A stretch of DNA of 64,000 nucleotides, taken from the NCBI RefSeq assembly GCF_036013915.1, contig NZ_CP107899.1, positions 1,798,001-1,862,000 on the forward strand. Direction: 5' to 3'. A program made the position numbers and the translations under genes. The notes below the pieces were generated by a model, which ran no database searches, was not told the origin of the DNA, and worked only from the letters and a program-made list of their open reading frames with translations. How positions within the stretch are numbered: position 1 is the first letter of the stretch; each line of letters starts with the position of its first letter. Positions 20,760-30,133 of the stretch are shown one piece after another. The stretch is from Streptomyces sp. NBC_00464. GTDB taxonomy: Bacteria; Actinomycetota; Actinomycetes; Streptomycetales; Streptomycetaceae.

Positions 20760-21638
20760 TCAGCTGCTGCGCGGCGCGCGGGCGAGCTGGCGGGACTGGG
20801 CGACCAGCCGGTCCGCGCTGTCCCAGACGTCCGCGTCCTCCTCCAGGAAGCCGCCCGCCAGGTTGCGGGTGGTGATGGAGACGCGGAGCGGGCCCGGCGC
20901 GGGGCGGCAGCGGATGTGGGTCGTGAGCTCGATGGTCGGGGTCCACCCCTTGAGCCCGAGCTCGAAGGAGGTCGGCGGCAGCGCGTCCACGGTGAGGAGC
21001 AGCGAGAGCGGGTCGGCGTCACGGCCGTCCGCGAGCCCGAACCAGCCGCGCATCTCGCCCTTGCCCGACGGCTGCCCGATGGCCCAGCCGATCGTCGCCG
21101 GGTCGAGCTTGATGTCCAGCCGCTCGGTGATCGCGGAGCTGCCGGGGATCGCGGCCGGGCCGTCGCTCGGGCCGAGGCAGTGCTCACGGGGCGGGATGGC
21201 CGGCGGCTTGGCGGACGTGCGGATGTCGTCGGTCAGGGCGTCGAGGTCGCCGTAGGTGGCGATGACCCGGATGCGCTCGACCTCGGTGCCGTCCTCGGCG
21301 TACTGGAAGAGGGAGGCCTGGCCGGTGGAGAGGGTGCGCCCGGTGCGGACGGTCTGGGTGCGGATCACCGCGGGGCCGGGAACGGACGCGGTGAGGTAGT
21401 GCGCCGAGACCGAGAAGGGGTCCGGGTGGGGCAGCGCCTCGCCGAGTGCGCGGCCGAGCATGGCCAGCAGATAGCCGCCGTTGACCGCGTGGATGATCGT
21501 CCAGCCCGCGGAGAGCTCGGCGTCGTAGACGCCTTCCTCGCGGAGGGTGACGGCGGTGTCCCGGTCGAACTCGCTGTCCCCGATGGTCGCCTGCGCGGTC
21601 GGTGCCGCCTGCTCTGCTGCCTGTGCCATGGCATGCAC
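20760..21638 (-). CDS. Acyl-CoA thioesterase-like protein (TesB-type double hotdog)
   Basis: About 292 residues. The N-half (SAGWTIIHAVNGGYLLAMLG, PFSVSAHYLTASVPGPAVI) and C-half (AIGQPSGKGEMRGWFGLADG, LELGL-like strand, STQ-type C-term RNLAGGFLEEDADVWDSADR) form the two hotdog folds of TesB-like thioesterases, which hydrolyse acyl-CoA. ATG at 21638 or 21629 (MAQAAEQ) are both possible and neither has a clear ribosome site. The gene converges on the TetR gene. Confidence 0.85.
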   Translation of the reverse strand: MHAMAQAAEQAAPTAQATIGDSEFDRDTAVTLREEGVYDAELSAGWTIIHAVNGGYLLAMLGRALGEALPHPDPFSVSAHYLTASVPGPAVIRTQTVRTGRTLSTGQASLFQYAEDGTEVERIRVIATYGDLDALTDDIRTSAKPPAIPPREHCLGPSDGPAAIPGSSAITERLDIKLDPATIGWAIGQPSGKGEMRGWFGLADGRDADPLSLLLTVDALPPTSFELGLKGWTPTIELTTHIRCRPAPGPLRVSITTRNLAGGFLEEDADVWDSADRLVAQSRQLARAPRSS

Positions 21639-21721
21639 GGTACACCGATTGCGTTACTGAGCGGTAGCTTTTTCGTGTCGGCGGGATGACGGGAATCGGT
21701 GGGACGACATGGCGCGAAGCA

Positions 21722-22381
21722 CTACCCCTCGTCCGGCGTCGCCGAGCGCCGGTTGTAGGCGCGCGGGGCCCGCCAGTGGTAGCGCAGCGCCAGCAGCCGC
21801 AGCACGAACGCCGTCAGCACCGCGCAACCGCTGCTGAAGGCGTTGAGCGCGTCGAAGCGGATGCAGAGCACGATCATGGTCGCCCCGACGATGGCGGGCA
21901 CCGCGTACAGGTCGCGGTCCCAGCGCAGCAACGACGGCACCTCGTTGGCCAGCACGTCGCGCAGCACACCGCCGCCGACCGCGGTGGCCAGGCCGAGCGC
22001 CGCCGACGCGGTGAGCCCGAGGCCGTAGTCGTACGCCTTCACCGTCCCCGTGACGCAGAAGAGGCCGAGGCCGGCCGCGTCGAAGACGTTGACGCCGAGC
22101 TGGATCCGTTCGACCTGCGGGTGCAGGAAGAAGACCAGGCCGGCGGCGAGCAGCGGGGTGGTGAAGTACCCGAGGTCCGTGAAGGCGGCGGGCGGCACCG
22201 CGCCGATGATCACGTCACGGAACAGCCCCCCGCCCAGCGCGGTCACCTCGGCGAGCACCGCGATGCCGAAGACATCGAAGTTCTTGCGTACGGCGAGCAG
22301 AGCGCCGGAGATCGCGAAGACGAAGATCCCGACGATGTCGAGCGCATGCTGGACGGAGGGCGTGAACAGTTCGTTGAGCAC
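21722..22381 (-). CDS. TRIC-type cation channel family protein (UPF0126)
   Basis: A 219-residue integral membrane protein with about six to seven helices and two repeats, each bearing a glycine-rich GGGxxRD motif (ALGGGLFRDVIIG near 49 and VGGGVLRDVLANEVP near 137). Prokaryotic TRIC homologues form trimeric potassium-type channels. GTG start. It is the nearest leftward gene after the oligopeptide ABC operon and starts 18 nt after the last ATPase gene, so read-through is possible. Confidence 0.92.
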   Translation of the reverse strand: MLNELFTPSVQHALDIVGIFVFAISGALLAVRKNFDVFGIAVLAEVTALGGGLFRDVIIGAVPPAAFTDLGYFTTPLLAAGLVFFLHPQVERIQLGVNVFDAAGLGLFCVTGTVKAYDYGLGLTASAALGLATAVGGGVLRDVLANEVPSLLRWDRDLYAVPAIVGATMIVLCIRFDALNAFSSGCAVLTAFVLRLLALRYHWRAPRAYNRRSATPDEG

Positions 22382-22399
22382 CGGGCAATTGTGCCGGTA

Positions 22400-23665
22400 C
22401 TACTCCTTGGAGCCGTCCTCCGAGGCCTCGGAGGCCGCCGCGGGTGTCGCGGCGTCGGGCTCCGCAGCCGCTTCCGCCTCCGCGACCACTGCCGGCTCGG
22501 GATCGGGCTCCGGCTCCGCCTTCGCGACCGGGACCAGCTCGACCGCTTCCCGGGCCGCGGCCGGCACCTGCTCCCCCGGCACCTGGTCCGGAGCGTTCTC
22601 CGGGTGGTGACAGGCGACCTGGTGGCCGGTCTTCAGCGCGATGAGCGGCGGCTCCTGCGTCTTGCAGATCTCCGTCGCCTTCCAGCACCGGGTGTGGAAC
22701 CGGCAGCCGCTGGGCGGCGAGATCGGCGAGGGCACATCGCCCTTGAGCAGGATGCGCTCGCTCTTCAGCCCGCGCCGCCGCGGGTCCGGCACCGGCACCG
22801 CGGACATCAGGGCCTTGGTGTACGGGTGCATGGGCGCCGAGTACAGCGACTTGCGGTCCGCCAGCTCGACGATCTTGCCCAGGTACATGACCGCGATGCG
22901 GTCCGAGACATGGCGGATGACCGAGAGGTCGTGCGCGATGATCACGTACGTGAGCCCGAGCTCGTCCTGGAGGTCGTCCAGCAGGTTGACCACCTGCGCC
23001 TGGATCGACACGTCCAGCGCGGAGACGGGCTCGTCGGCGACGACCAGCTTCGGGCGCAGGGCGAGCGCGCGGGCGATGCCGATGCGCTGGCGCTGACCGC
23101 CGGAGAACTCGTGCGGGTAGCGGTTGTAGTGCTCGGGGCTGAGCCCGACCAGCGACAGCAGCTCCTGGACGTGGTTCTTCAGACCGCCCTCGGGCTCGAC
23201 GCCCTGGAGCCTGAACGGCGCGCTGACGATCGTGCCGATCGTGTGCCGCGGGTTCAGCGAGGAGTACGGGTCCTGGAAGATCATCTGGACGTCACGGCGC
23301 ATCGGCCGCAGTTTGCCCATGGACAGGTGCGTGATGTCCCGGCCCTCGAACTCGACCTTGCCGCCCGTCGGTTCGATCAGCCGGGTGATGAGCCGGCCCA
23401 TCGTCGACTTGCCGCAGCCGGACTCGCCGACGACGCCCAGGGTCTCCCCCGGGTACACCTCGAAGTCGATGCCGTCGACGGCCTTGACCGCGGCGGTCTG
23501 CCGTCCCAGCAGGCCTTTGCGGATCGGGAAGTGCTTGACCAGGCCCTCGACCCTGAGCAGCGGCTCGCGCGAGGCGGTGGCCTGCTCCGGAATCTTCGCG
23601 TCCTTCTCCAGCACCGGCGGATCCTTCTTCTCGCTCACGTCGCTCACCTCACTCGCCTCGCTCAC
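22400..23665 (-). CDS. Oligopeptide ABC transporter ATP-binding protein (OppF-like)
   Basis: A 421-residue ATPase: Walker [10 protein letters not shown] near 82, signature [15 protein letters not shown], Walker [13 protein letters not shown], and the oligopeptide C-terminal region with the four-Cys-type segment ([15 protein letters not shown]). The last ~70 residues are an unusual Ala/Glu/Pro tail ([16 protein letters not shown]). GTG start overlaps the previous stop as GTGA, showing translational coupling. It powers peptide import with the OppD-like partner. Confidence 0.93.
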   Translation of the reverse strand: MSEASEVSDVSEKKDPPVLEKDAKIPEQATASREPLLRVEGLVKHFPIRKGLLGRQTAAVKAVDGIDFEVYPGETLGVVGESGCGKSTMGRLITRLIEPTGGKVEFEGRDITHLSMGKLRPMRRDVQMIFQDPYSSLNPRHTIGTIVSAPFRLQGVEPEGGLKNHVQELLSLVGLSPEHYNRYPHEFSGGQRQRIGIARALALRPKLVVADEPVSALDVSIQAQVVNLLDDLQDELGLTYVIIAHDLSVIRHVSDRIAVMYLGKIVELADRKSLYSAPMHPYTKALMSAVPVPDPRRRGLKSERILLKGDVPSPISPPSGCRFHTRCWKATEICKTQEPPLIALKTGHQVACHHPENAPDQVPGEQVPAAAREAVELVPVAKAEPEPDPEPAVVAEAEAAAEPDAATPAAASEASEDGSKE

Positions 23666-24744
23666 AGCTTCGGCGCAATCTCTTCGGTCCAGATCCGGGT
23701 CCGCTCCTCCGGTGCCATGTGGCAGGCGGAGAAGTGGCCGTCGCCGACCAGCTCCAGCTCGGGGCGTGTCGTGCGGGTGAGGTTGTCCTTGGGGATGTCC
23801 GCGTACGGGCAGCGCGGGTTGAAGGCGCAGCCGGAGGGGACGTTGATCAGCGACGGCGGCTGGCCCTTGACGGGGATCAGCCGCTCGGTCTGCTCACGGT
23901 CGATGCGCGGCATCGAGGTGAGCAGGCCCCAGGTGTACGGGTGCTGGGCCTCGTAGAAGACCTTCTCCGCCGGGCCGCGCTCGATGCACCGGCCGCCGTA
24001 CATCACCAGGAGCTCGTCGGCCATCTCCGCCACGACCCCGAGGTCGTGGGTGATCATGATGACGGCGGAGCCGAACTCCTTCTGCAGGTCCCGGATCAGG
24101 TCCAGGATCTGCGCCTGGACGGTGACGTCCAGGGCGGTGGTCGGCTCGTCGGCGATGAGCAGTTCCGGGTTGTTGACCAGGGCCATCGCGATCATGGCGC
24201 GCTGGCGCATACCGCCGGAGAACTCGTGCGGATGGGAGTCGACCCGCTTGTGCGGCTCGGGGATGCCGACCCGGTCGAGCATCTCGATGGCACGGGTGCG
24301 GGCGGTCTTCTTGCTGACCTTGTTGTGGACCCGGTAGGCCTCCACGATCTGCGAGCCGACCGAGAAGTACGGGTGCATCGCGGAGAGCGGATCCTGGAAG
24401 ATCATCGCCATCTTGCGGCCGCGCAGTTCGCGCACCCGGGTGTCGGACGCGCCGATCAGCTCCTCGCCGTCCAGCCAGACCTCGCCGGAGATGCGGGCGT
24501 TGGGGGCCGTGCGGTGCAGGCCGAGCACGCCGAGCGAGGTGACGGACTTGCCGGAGCCGGACTCGCCGACGATGCCGAGGGTCTGTCCGGGCTTCACGTC
24601 GAAGCTGACGCCGTCGACCGACTTCACCAGACCGTCGTCGGTCTGGAAGTGGATGCGCAGATCCCGTACGGAGAGGAAGGCCTCGTCGGAACGCCGGCCG
24701 GCCACCGGCTCGCCCGGCGCCTCGGTCTTGGAAACCTCAGTCAC
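23662..24744 (-). CDS. Oligopeptide ABC transporter ATP-binding protein (OppD-like)
   Basis: Starting at GTG 24744 ([14 protein letters not shown]), overlapping the permease stop as GTGA, the protein is 360 residues. Walker [11 protein letters not shown], signature [15 protein letters not shown], Walker [13 protein letters not shown] and a C-terminal Fe-S-like segment with [14 protein letters not shown] are typical of OppD/DppD. The longer frame upstream to 25815 runs over the permease gene and is not real. Confidence 0.94.
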   Translation of the reverse strand: MTEVSKTEAPGEPVAGRRSDEAFLSVRDLRIHFQTDDGLVKSVDGVSFDVKPGQTLGIVGESGSGKSVTSLGVLGLHRTAPNARISGEVWLDGEELIGASDTRVRELRGRKMAMIFQDPLSAMHPYFSVGSQIVEAYRVHNKVSKKTARTRAIEMLDRVGIPEPHKRVDSHPHEFSGGMRQRAMIAMALVNNPELLIADEPTTALDVTVQAQILDLIRDLQKEFGSAVIMITHDLGVVAEMADELLVMYGGRCIERGPAEKVFYEAQHPYTWGLLTSMPRIDREQTERLIPVKGQPPSLINVPSGCAFNPRCPYADIPKDNLTRTTRPELELVGDGHFSACHMAPEERTRIWTEEIAPKL

Positions 24745-25751
24745 GAGAGCCTCACCCTGGGGTCGATGGCGGCGTACACCAGATCCACCAGCAGATTGCA
24801 GATGACGATGAAGAAGGCGGCGACGAGGGTCACGCCCATGACGATCGGAAGGTCGTTCTCCTGCACGCTCTTGATGGCGTACTGGCCGAGTCCGGGGAAG
24901 GAGAACACGGTCTCGGTGATGACGGCGCCTCCGACCAGCAGACCGAAGTCCATGCCGAAGATGGTGACGATCGGGGTGAGCGCGGCCCGCAGACCGTGCT
25001 TGCCGATGACCCGGCTCTCCTTGAGGCCCTTGGCGCGGGCCGTACGGATGTAGTCCTCGCCCATCGTCTCCAGCATCCCGGCTCTGGTGATGCGGGCGTA
25101 GAGCGCGGAGTAGAGGAAGGCCAGGGAACACCACGGGATCAGCAGGTTCCACGCCCAGTCCAGTGGACTGTCCATGAAGGGCACGTAGTTGACGGCTTCC
25201 CAGACGGGCCACTGCACCGTCAGCACGCCCAGCGCGAGCATGCCGGTGAAGAAGATCGGCAGGGAGACACCCGCGAGCGCGACGCCCATGAAGACGCGGT
25301 CCAGGATCGAGCCCCGCTTGAGCGCGGAGACGACACCGATCGCCACACCGCTGACCAGCCAGATCGCCGCAGCGCCGATGGCCAGCGAGAACGTGATCGG
25401 GATGCGCGCGGTCAGCTCGGGCCAGACCTCGACGTGGTTCTTGAAGGAGTAGCCGAAGCACGGCACACCACAGTGCGTGACCTCGGGGCCGAACTTGAAG
25501 TCGGCGCCCACGAAGATCTGCTTGATGAAGTGCCAGTACTGGATGTACAGCGGCTGGTCGAGGCCGAGGTTCTGCTTGACGGCGAGGATGGACTGCGGAT
25601 TGGCGTCCTTGCCCACGTACTGGGCTGCCAATTGGTCCATCGTCTGCCCGGCAAGTCGGGGGACGAGGAAGAAGATCGCGAAGGTGACTGCGCTGACGAT
25701 CAACAGCAGCAGTACCGCGCCGAAGACGCGTCGGATGATGTACGCAGCCAC
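24741..25751 (-). CDS. Oligopeptide ABC transporter permease (OppB-like)
   Basis: A 336-residue permease. The N-terminus MAAYIIRRVFGAVLLLLIV is typical of OppB; six helices follow, and the EAA-type coupling loop is at EDYIRTARAKGLKESRVIGK with a conserved glycine 11-12 residues in. A long periplasmic segment with two cysteines (HCGVPCFGYSF) is unusual and could form a disulphide. GTG start. It is preceded by a strong stem-loop after the binding-protein gene. Confidence 0.93.
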   Translation of the reverse strand: MAAYIIRRVFGAVLLLLIVSAVTFAIFFLVPRLAGQTMDQLAAQYVGKDANPQSILAVKQNLGLDQPLYIQYWHFIKQIFVGADFKFGPEVTHCGVPCFGYSFKNHVEVWPELTARIPITFSLAIGAAAIWLVSGVAIGVVSALKRGSILDRVFMGVALAGVSLPIFFTGMLALGVLTVQWPVWEAVNYVPFMDSPLDWAWNLLIPWCSLAFLYSALYARITRAGMLETMGEDYIRTARAKGLKESRVIGKHGLRAALTPIVTIFGMDFGLLVGGAVITETVFSFPGLGQYAIKSVQENDLPIVMGVTLVAAFFIVICNLLVDLVYAAIDPRVRLS

Positions 25752-25849
25752 AGCTATCCGGCGCCGGTATCTGCTCGCCGGGGGTTACCCGTGCGTCTCG
25801 ACACCGTGCCTTCACCTGCCTTTCGGGACAATTCTGAGGGGTTCGGAGG

Positions 25850-25885
25850 CCGCTCCCCGGGCCGCGTGCGCGGCCCGGGGAGCGG
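25850..25885 (-). terminator. Strong stem-loop between binding-protein and permease genes
   Basis: A perfect 17-bp inverted repeat (25850-25866 and 25869-25885, core CCCCGGGCCGCG) begins 9 nt after the binding-protein stop. In transporter operons such hairpins often stabilise the abundant binding-protein message and let only some transcripts reach the permease genes. It is probably a partial terminator/mRNA stabiliser rather than the operon end. Confidence 0.8.
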
Positions 25886-25893
25886 GACCGTTC

Positions 25894-27660
25894 CTACTTG
25901 GCGGAACCCATCAGCACGTAGTCGTACATGCCGAGGTAGGCCTGGGTGATCGTGACGTTCGTCGCGGACACCGGGCGGAGCAGCAGGTTCTTGCGGTAGA
26001 TCAGCGGCACGGCGGTGGCGCCTTCGGCGACAGCACGGTCGACGTTGGCCCAGGCCTTCGCACGGGCGGCGTCGTCGGTGGTGGCGATACCGTCGTTGAG
26101 CAGCTTGTTGATCTTCGGGTCGTTCAGTTCCTGGACGTTGTTACCACCGGACGGCTTGATGGCCGAGCCGTTGATGATCTGGTCCAGGAAGCCGAAGCCG
26201 GTCGGCCAGTCGGCACCCCAGGCGCTCATGATCATGCCGAGCTTGTTGGCGTGCACGTAGCTCGGGTTGCCCGCGAAGTTCTGGAAGTACTTGCCGGCCG
26301 GGAAGCTCTTGATCTCGGCGTTGATGCCGATCTTCTTGAGCGAGGCCTGCACCGCGGTGACCATGGACATCTCGGCGGGGCGGTCGGAGCGGGCCGAGAT
26401 CTTGGTGTCGAAGCCGTTCGGCTTGCCACACTGCTTCAGCTCGTCCTTGGCCTTGGCCTCGTCGCCCTTGTGGCCGGCGGACTCGTACTGGTCGAACTTC
26501 TCGTAGCCGTTGACCGTCGGCGGCAGCAGGGTCGTCGCGACGTCACCCTTGGGGTCGCCACCCTGGGCGGCCTGGACCGACGCCTTGTCGATGCCCCACT
26601 GCACGGCCTTGCGGCAGTGGATGTTGTCGAACGGCTTCACGTTGACGTTCAGACCGATGTACGAGGTGGCGCCCGCGTACGAGTTGTCGGTCTGCTTCTT
26701 CAGGTTGGGCTTGGTCAGCACGTCCGGCTGGGTCGCCGGGGCGACACCGGTGCCGGCACCGTCAACGGTGATGTTGTCGGAGATCAGGTTGTTGTCGACC
26801 GTCTCCTGCTTGACCTTGAAGCGCACCGTCACCTTGTCCGGCAGGGCCGGGCGCAGCGGGTCGCTCTTCGCGTCCCAGTTCTTGTTGCGGACGAGGGTCG
26901 CGCCGCGGCCCGCGTCGTAGGACTCGAACTTGTACGGGCCCGAGGAGACGATGCCCTTGACGTAGTCGGCACCCTTGTCCTTCGCCGCCGGCACGGGGGC
27001 CGTCTGCGAGAACGTCGCCAGGTAGTCGAAGTCCGCGAAGGCGTCCTTCAGCTTGAAGACGATCGTGGAGTCGTCCGGCGTCTCGATGGAGGCGATGCCG
27101 TCCGGGTTCTTGTCCTTGTACGGACCCTGGTACTTGTCGCCGCCGACGAGGTGTGCCTTGAAGTACGTCGGGCCGTTGGACAGGGCCTCGGGCGCGAAGT
27201 TGGAGCGCTCGACGGCGTACTTGATGTCCTTCGAGGTGATCGGGGTCCCGTCCTCGAACTTGAGACCCTTCTTCAGCGTGTACGTCCAGGTCTTCGCGTC
27301 CGGGCTCGCCTTGCCGAGGCTCTCGGCGAGGTCCGGGACGATCTCCAGACCCTCCTTGCCGGCAGCCGGCTTGAAGGACGTCAGGGTGCGGCCGTACAGG
27401 CGGGAGAAGTTCTGCACCCAGCCGTAGTACGTGTTGCCGGGGTCGAGGGAGTCGGGCTCGTCCGACATCTCCAGCTTGAGGGTCCCGCCCTGCTTGTCCG
27501 ACGGGTTGACGATCGAGGTCAGCGCGGCGTCAGTGGCGCCGGAGCCGCCCTTGCCGCCTGTGCTGCCGCTGCTGTCGTCGTCGGAGCCGTTGCACGCGGA
27601 CGCTCCGAGCATCAGGACCACAGCCGTGGCGACCAACGCGGTCGTTTTTCTGGTCTTCAC
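25894..27660 (-). CDS. Oligopeptide ABC transporter substrate-binding lipoprotein (OppA/BldKB-like)
   Basis: From GTG 27660 (with AGGGGGA upstream) the protein is 588 residues. It starts MKTRKTTALVATAVVLMLGA, then the lipobox ASAC with Cys ~23 for lipid attachment, a Gly/Ser linker, and an SBP_bac_5 domain (LKLEMSDEPDSLDPGNTYYG, LKKGLKFEDGTPITSKDIKY, QWGIDKASVQAA). It captures peptides outside the membrane. It sits between the two permease genes, the same order as the bldK operon of S. coelicolor, whose ligand is an extracellular peptide. Whether this one signals or only feeds is unknown. Confidence 0.94.
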   Translation of the reverse strand: MKTRKTTALVATAVVLMLGASACNGSDDDSSGSTGGKGGSGATDAALTSIVNPSDKQGGTLKLEMSDEPDSLDPGNTYYGWVQNFSRLYGRTLTSFKPAAGKEGLEIVPDLAESLGKASPDAKTWTYTLKKGLKFEDGTPITSKDIKYAVERSNFAPEALSNGPTYFKAHLVGGDKYQGPYKDKNPDGIASIETPDDSTIVFKLKDAFADFDYLATFSQTAPVPAAKDKGADYVKGIVSSGPYKFESYDAGRGATLVRNKNWDAKSDPLRPALPDKVTVRFKVKQETVDNNLISDNITVDGAGTGVAPATQPDVLTKPNLKKQTDNSYAGATSYIGLNVNVKPFDNIHCRKAVQWGIDKASVQAAQGGDPKGDVATTLLPPTVNGYEKFDQYESAGHKGDEAKAKDELKQCGKPNGFDTKISARSDRPAEMSMVTAVQASLKKIGINAEIKSFPAGKYFQNFAGNPSYVHANKLGMIMSAWGADWPTGFGFLDQIINGSAIKPSGGNNVQELNDPKINKLLNDGIATTDDAARAKAWANVDRAVAEGATAVPLIYRKNLLLRPVSATNVTITQAYLGMYDYVLMGSAK

Positions 27661-27732
27661 CTGAGGAAATCCCCCTCGATCGATGGTTGCCGTGGCATGT
27701 CGCACGTCGTTGTGACGAGCGCCCGGGCACTA

Positions 27733-28731
27733 CTACTTACTACGGGGGTCGAGCGCATCACGCAGCCCGTCTCCCAGCAGGTTGAAAGCCAGGACCGTGA
27801 CGAAGATGGCCACGCCCGGCACGATCATGTACATCGGGTCGTTCCGGTAGAAGTCGATCGCGTTGGTGAGCATCCCGCCCCAGGAGGACTGCGGCGGCGC
27901 GATACCGACACCCAGATAGCTGAGACCCGCCTCGAAGAGGATGTTCGAGGGGATGAGCAGCGTGGAGTAGACCAGAATGGGCGCCACCAGGTTCGGCAGC
28001 AGCTCCCGGAAGAGAATGAAGGGGCCGCGGGCACCCAACGACCGTGCCGCTTCGACGAATTCGCGATTGCGCAGGCTCATGGTCTGGGCGCGGACGATGC
28101 GGCCCATGTACGGCCAGCTGAAGAAGCCGATCACGAAGATCAGTACGCCGATCCGCAGCGGCAGCCCTTCCAGGCCGAACGCGCCGTCCTGGAGCGCCGC
28201 CGAGATGGAGATCGCGAAGAGCAGCAGCGGGAACGCCAGGAAGGTGTCCATCATGCGGCTGATGACGGTGTCCACCCAGCCGCCGTAGAAGCCGGAGACC
28301 ACACCGAAGAAGACGCCGATCACCACGGAGAGCAGGGTGGCTCCGACCGCGACGACCAGGGACACCCATGAGCCCTCGATGATCCGGGTCATGATGTCGC
28401 GGCCGTACTGCGGTTCGACGCCGAGCGGGTGGCTCCAGCTGATGCCGCCCCAGTCGCCCTTGGGGGCGAGCAGAGCGGGGTCGATGAGGTCCTGGTGGAA
28501 CTCGTTGGGGTCCAGGCCGAAGACGGCCTGGATCGGCTTGGAAAGCACGGCGAGCAGGATCAGCAGGATGACAACGATGCCGCCGGCCACTGCCACCTTG
28601 TCGCGCTTGAAGCGCGTCCAGGCGATCCGTCCGAGCGAACGGCCTTCGATCTGGCTCTGTTTGACTCCCGTGAGTACTGCCTCCGGCTGCGCCTGGGCAG
28701 CCGAACCGGTGGTCTCGATCGGTGCGGTCAC
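27733..28731 (-). CDS. Oligopeptide ABC transporter permease (OppC-like), first gene of operon
   Basis: A 332-residue permease with a ~40-residue cytoplasmic N-terminus, the OppC_N motif (RRDKVAVAG-like FKRDKVAVAGGIVVILLIL), five to six helices, and the coupling loop NREFVEAARSLGARGPFILF. It pairs with the OppB-like permease. GTG start. The binding-protein gene begins 72 nt downstream. The first-gene position of an OppC-type permease is shared with the bldK type of operon arrangement. Confidence 0.93.
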   Translation of the reverse strand: MTAPIETTGSAAQAQPEAVLTGVKQSQIEGRSLGRIAWTRFKRDKVAVAGGIVVILLILLAVLSKPIQAVFGLDPNEFHQDLIDPALLAPKGDWGGISWSHPLGVEPQYGRDIMTRIIEGSWVSLVVAVGATLLSVVIGVFFGVVSGFYGGWVDTVISRMMDTFLAFPLLLFAISISAALQDGAFGLEGLPLRIGVLIFVIGFFSWPYMGRIVRAQTMSLRNREFVEAARSLGARGPFILFRELLPNLVAPILVYSTLLIPSNILFEAGLSYLGVGIAPPQSSWGGMLTNAIDFYRNDPMYMIVPGVAIFVTVLAFNLLGDGLRDALDPRSK

Positions 28732-29151
28732 AGTGCCTCTGACCCCTCCCGCCGGCGGTGGCCGGCCCCTACTCGCCGCGGTGACGGCCTGGCGCGTGTC
28801 AGCCGCGGCGCTTACTGCGGCTGATGTGTTCGGTGCGATGAATGCGTCTGTGGAGTGACCGCCGGTGCAACCTCGTACAAAGGGCGGACGATCCCCACTA
28901 GCCGGGAGTCTTCAATGCCGTTGCGATCACCCGCCAGACCTGACGGGGAATGTTTGCTCAAACGTGATGCGGTCAGTGAGCTTCCGTTATCCGGACAGTT
29001 TGATCGAGTGAGCGGACCACTCGGCCGCTAATCCACCAGAACGGACATGACGCCCAACGGACTCTATTGGGTGGCTATTTGGGTGACCACGGCAGATGTC
29101 TTGTCCGCCGGATAGCCGTTTGTCCGGTCCTGGGAGGGGGCTCGCGCGGGC
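28732..29151. other. Intergenic region upstream of the oligopeptide ABC operon
   Basis: About 420 bases without a supportable gene. It must hold the leftward operon promoter. An A/T-richer part around 28950-29075 includes TTGCTCAAACG and TTATCCGGACAG. A weak CCGGA/TCCGG hairpin near 29115-29135 may end the SseB transcript from the right. I see no riboswitch. Confidence 0.4.
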
Positions 29152-30045
29152 CTAGTAGGCGCGCGGGGCGGGGCCCGGGGACTGCGGGTAGCCGTAACCG
29201 GGAGCGACGACGGCGCCACGGCCGGCCGGGGCGTGCGGCTCGCGGTCGTAGAACGGACGGGCGTTGGCCCGCAGCCACATCGCGACCGGGTCGTACTCGT
29301 CGGCCATCGCGACCGTGGAGACCGGGAGTCCCTCCGGGACGGTGCCGATGGACTGCTGCATCATCGCCCGCACGGCGTCGACGGACGGCGCGCTCGTGTC
29401 GTACAGATCGAGTCCGATGGCGAGGTACGGGACGCCGAGCGCGGGCTGCACCCAGGCGCGGCGCAGCGAGCGGATCGCGGGGGTGCGGTGGGCGTTCTGC
29501 GTGAGCTGGGCGTAGAACTGCGGGATCTCGATGGCGGGTTCGCTGATCCGCAGCGGTCCGGCGGGCATCCGGTCGAGGCCGGTGGCGATCCGGCGGAGGT
29601 CCAGCCAGGGGATGCCCACGCCGCCACCGGGCGCGTGCGGGTTCAGCCAGATGCCCCAGCGGTCGGGGAACAGGGCGCGGGCGATGTCGCGGCCGCTGAT
29701 GACCTCGTGGTCCCGGTTCCAGCCGCTGGCGGAAAGCTCCTGGGCGGAGGTGACGCAGGGGGCGTAGCCGAGGCCCTCGATCTCCATGTTGCCGTACTGG
29801 GCGTCGGGTGAGCCGGCCCGGCCGTGCCAGAGCAGCATCCAGATCCGGTCGGCCGCCAGGGCCTGGAGGAGTGCCTCGTACGCGTCGTAGCGCCCGGGCG
29901 TCACTTGGCGCAGCATGTGCTCGACCTGCCCGGCCTCCGCGCTGCCTGACGCACTCACCCTGGGTCCCGCCCCTCTTCGATCCAACGTCTCGGCCTGCCG
30001 CTTCCCGGGCTCTCGGGGACGGCGCGGTGCCGAGGCACCAGCCAT
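29152..30045 (-). CDS. SseB-like protein (enhanced serine sensitivity family), copy 1
   Basis: A 297-residue cytosolic protein. After a disordered ~40-residue N-terminus it has an SseB domain (YEALLQALAADRIWMLLWHG, YAPCVTSAQELSASGWNRD, LNPHAPGGGVGIPWLDLR) and an SseB C-terminal part (VPYLAIGLDLYDTS). The ATG at 30045 is chosen; a TTG one codon earlier is possible. The biochemical role of SseB is unclear. It is followed upstream by a second, divergent paralogue on the same strand. Confidence 0.85.
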   Translation of the reverse strand: MAGASAPRRPREPGKRQAETLDRRGAGPRVSASGSAEAGQVEHMLRQVTPGRYDAYEALLQALAADRIWMLLWHGRAGSPDAQYGNMEIEGLGYAPCVTSAQELSASGWNRDHEVISGRDIARALFPDRWGIWLNPHAPGGGVGIPWLDLRRIATGLDRMPAGPLRISEPAIEIPQFYAQLTQNAHRTPAIRSLRRAWVQPALGVPYLAIGLDLYDTSAPSVDAVRAMMQQSIGTVPEGLPVSTVAMADEYDPVAMWLRANARPFYDREPHAPAGRGAVVAPGYGYPQSPGPAPRAY

Positions 30046-30084
30046 CAAACCAGCTTATGCGGCGGCCCTGACACCGACTTGACT

Positions 30085-30111
30085 CCGCGGGCCACAGCCG
30101 TCGGCCCGCGG
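30085..30111 (-). terminator. Hairpin after second SseB gene
   Basis: CCGCGGGCC (30085-30093) and GGCCCGCGG (30103-30111) form a perfect 9-bp stem with a 9-nt loop, 23 nt beyond the stop of the gene at 30134. It would separate the two SseB transcripts. Confidence 0.65.
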
Positions 30112-30133
30112 CGCCGGTCCCCTTGCCGTCCGG

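Noticed and set aside
24745-25815. Upstream extension of the OppD-like gene
   Set aside because: The extension overlaps the OppB-like permease gene in another frame and is not ATPase-like.
25477-28371. 964-codon plus-strand frame
   Set aside because: Antisense to the binding-protein gene and the permeases; no domains.
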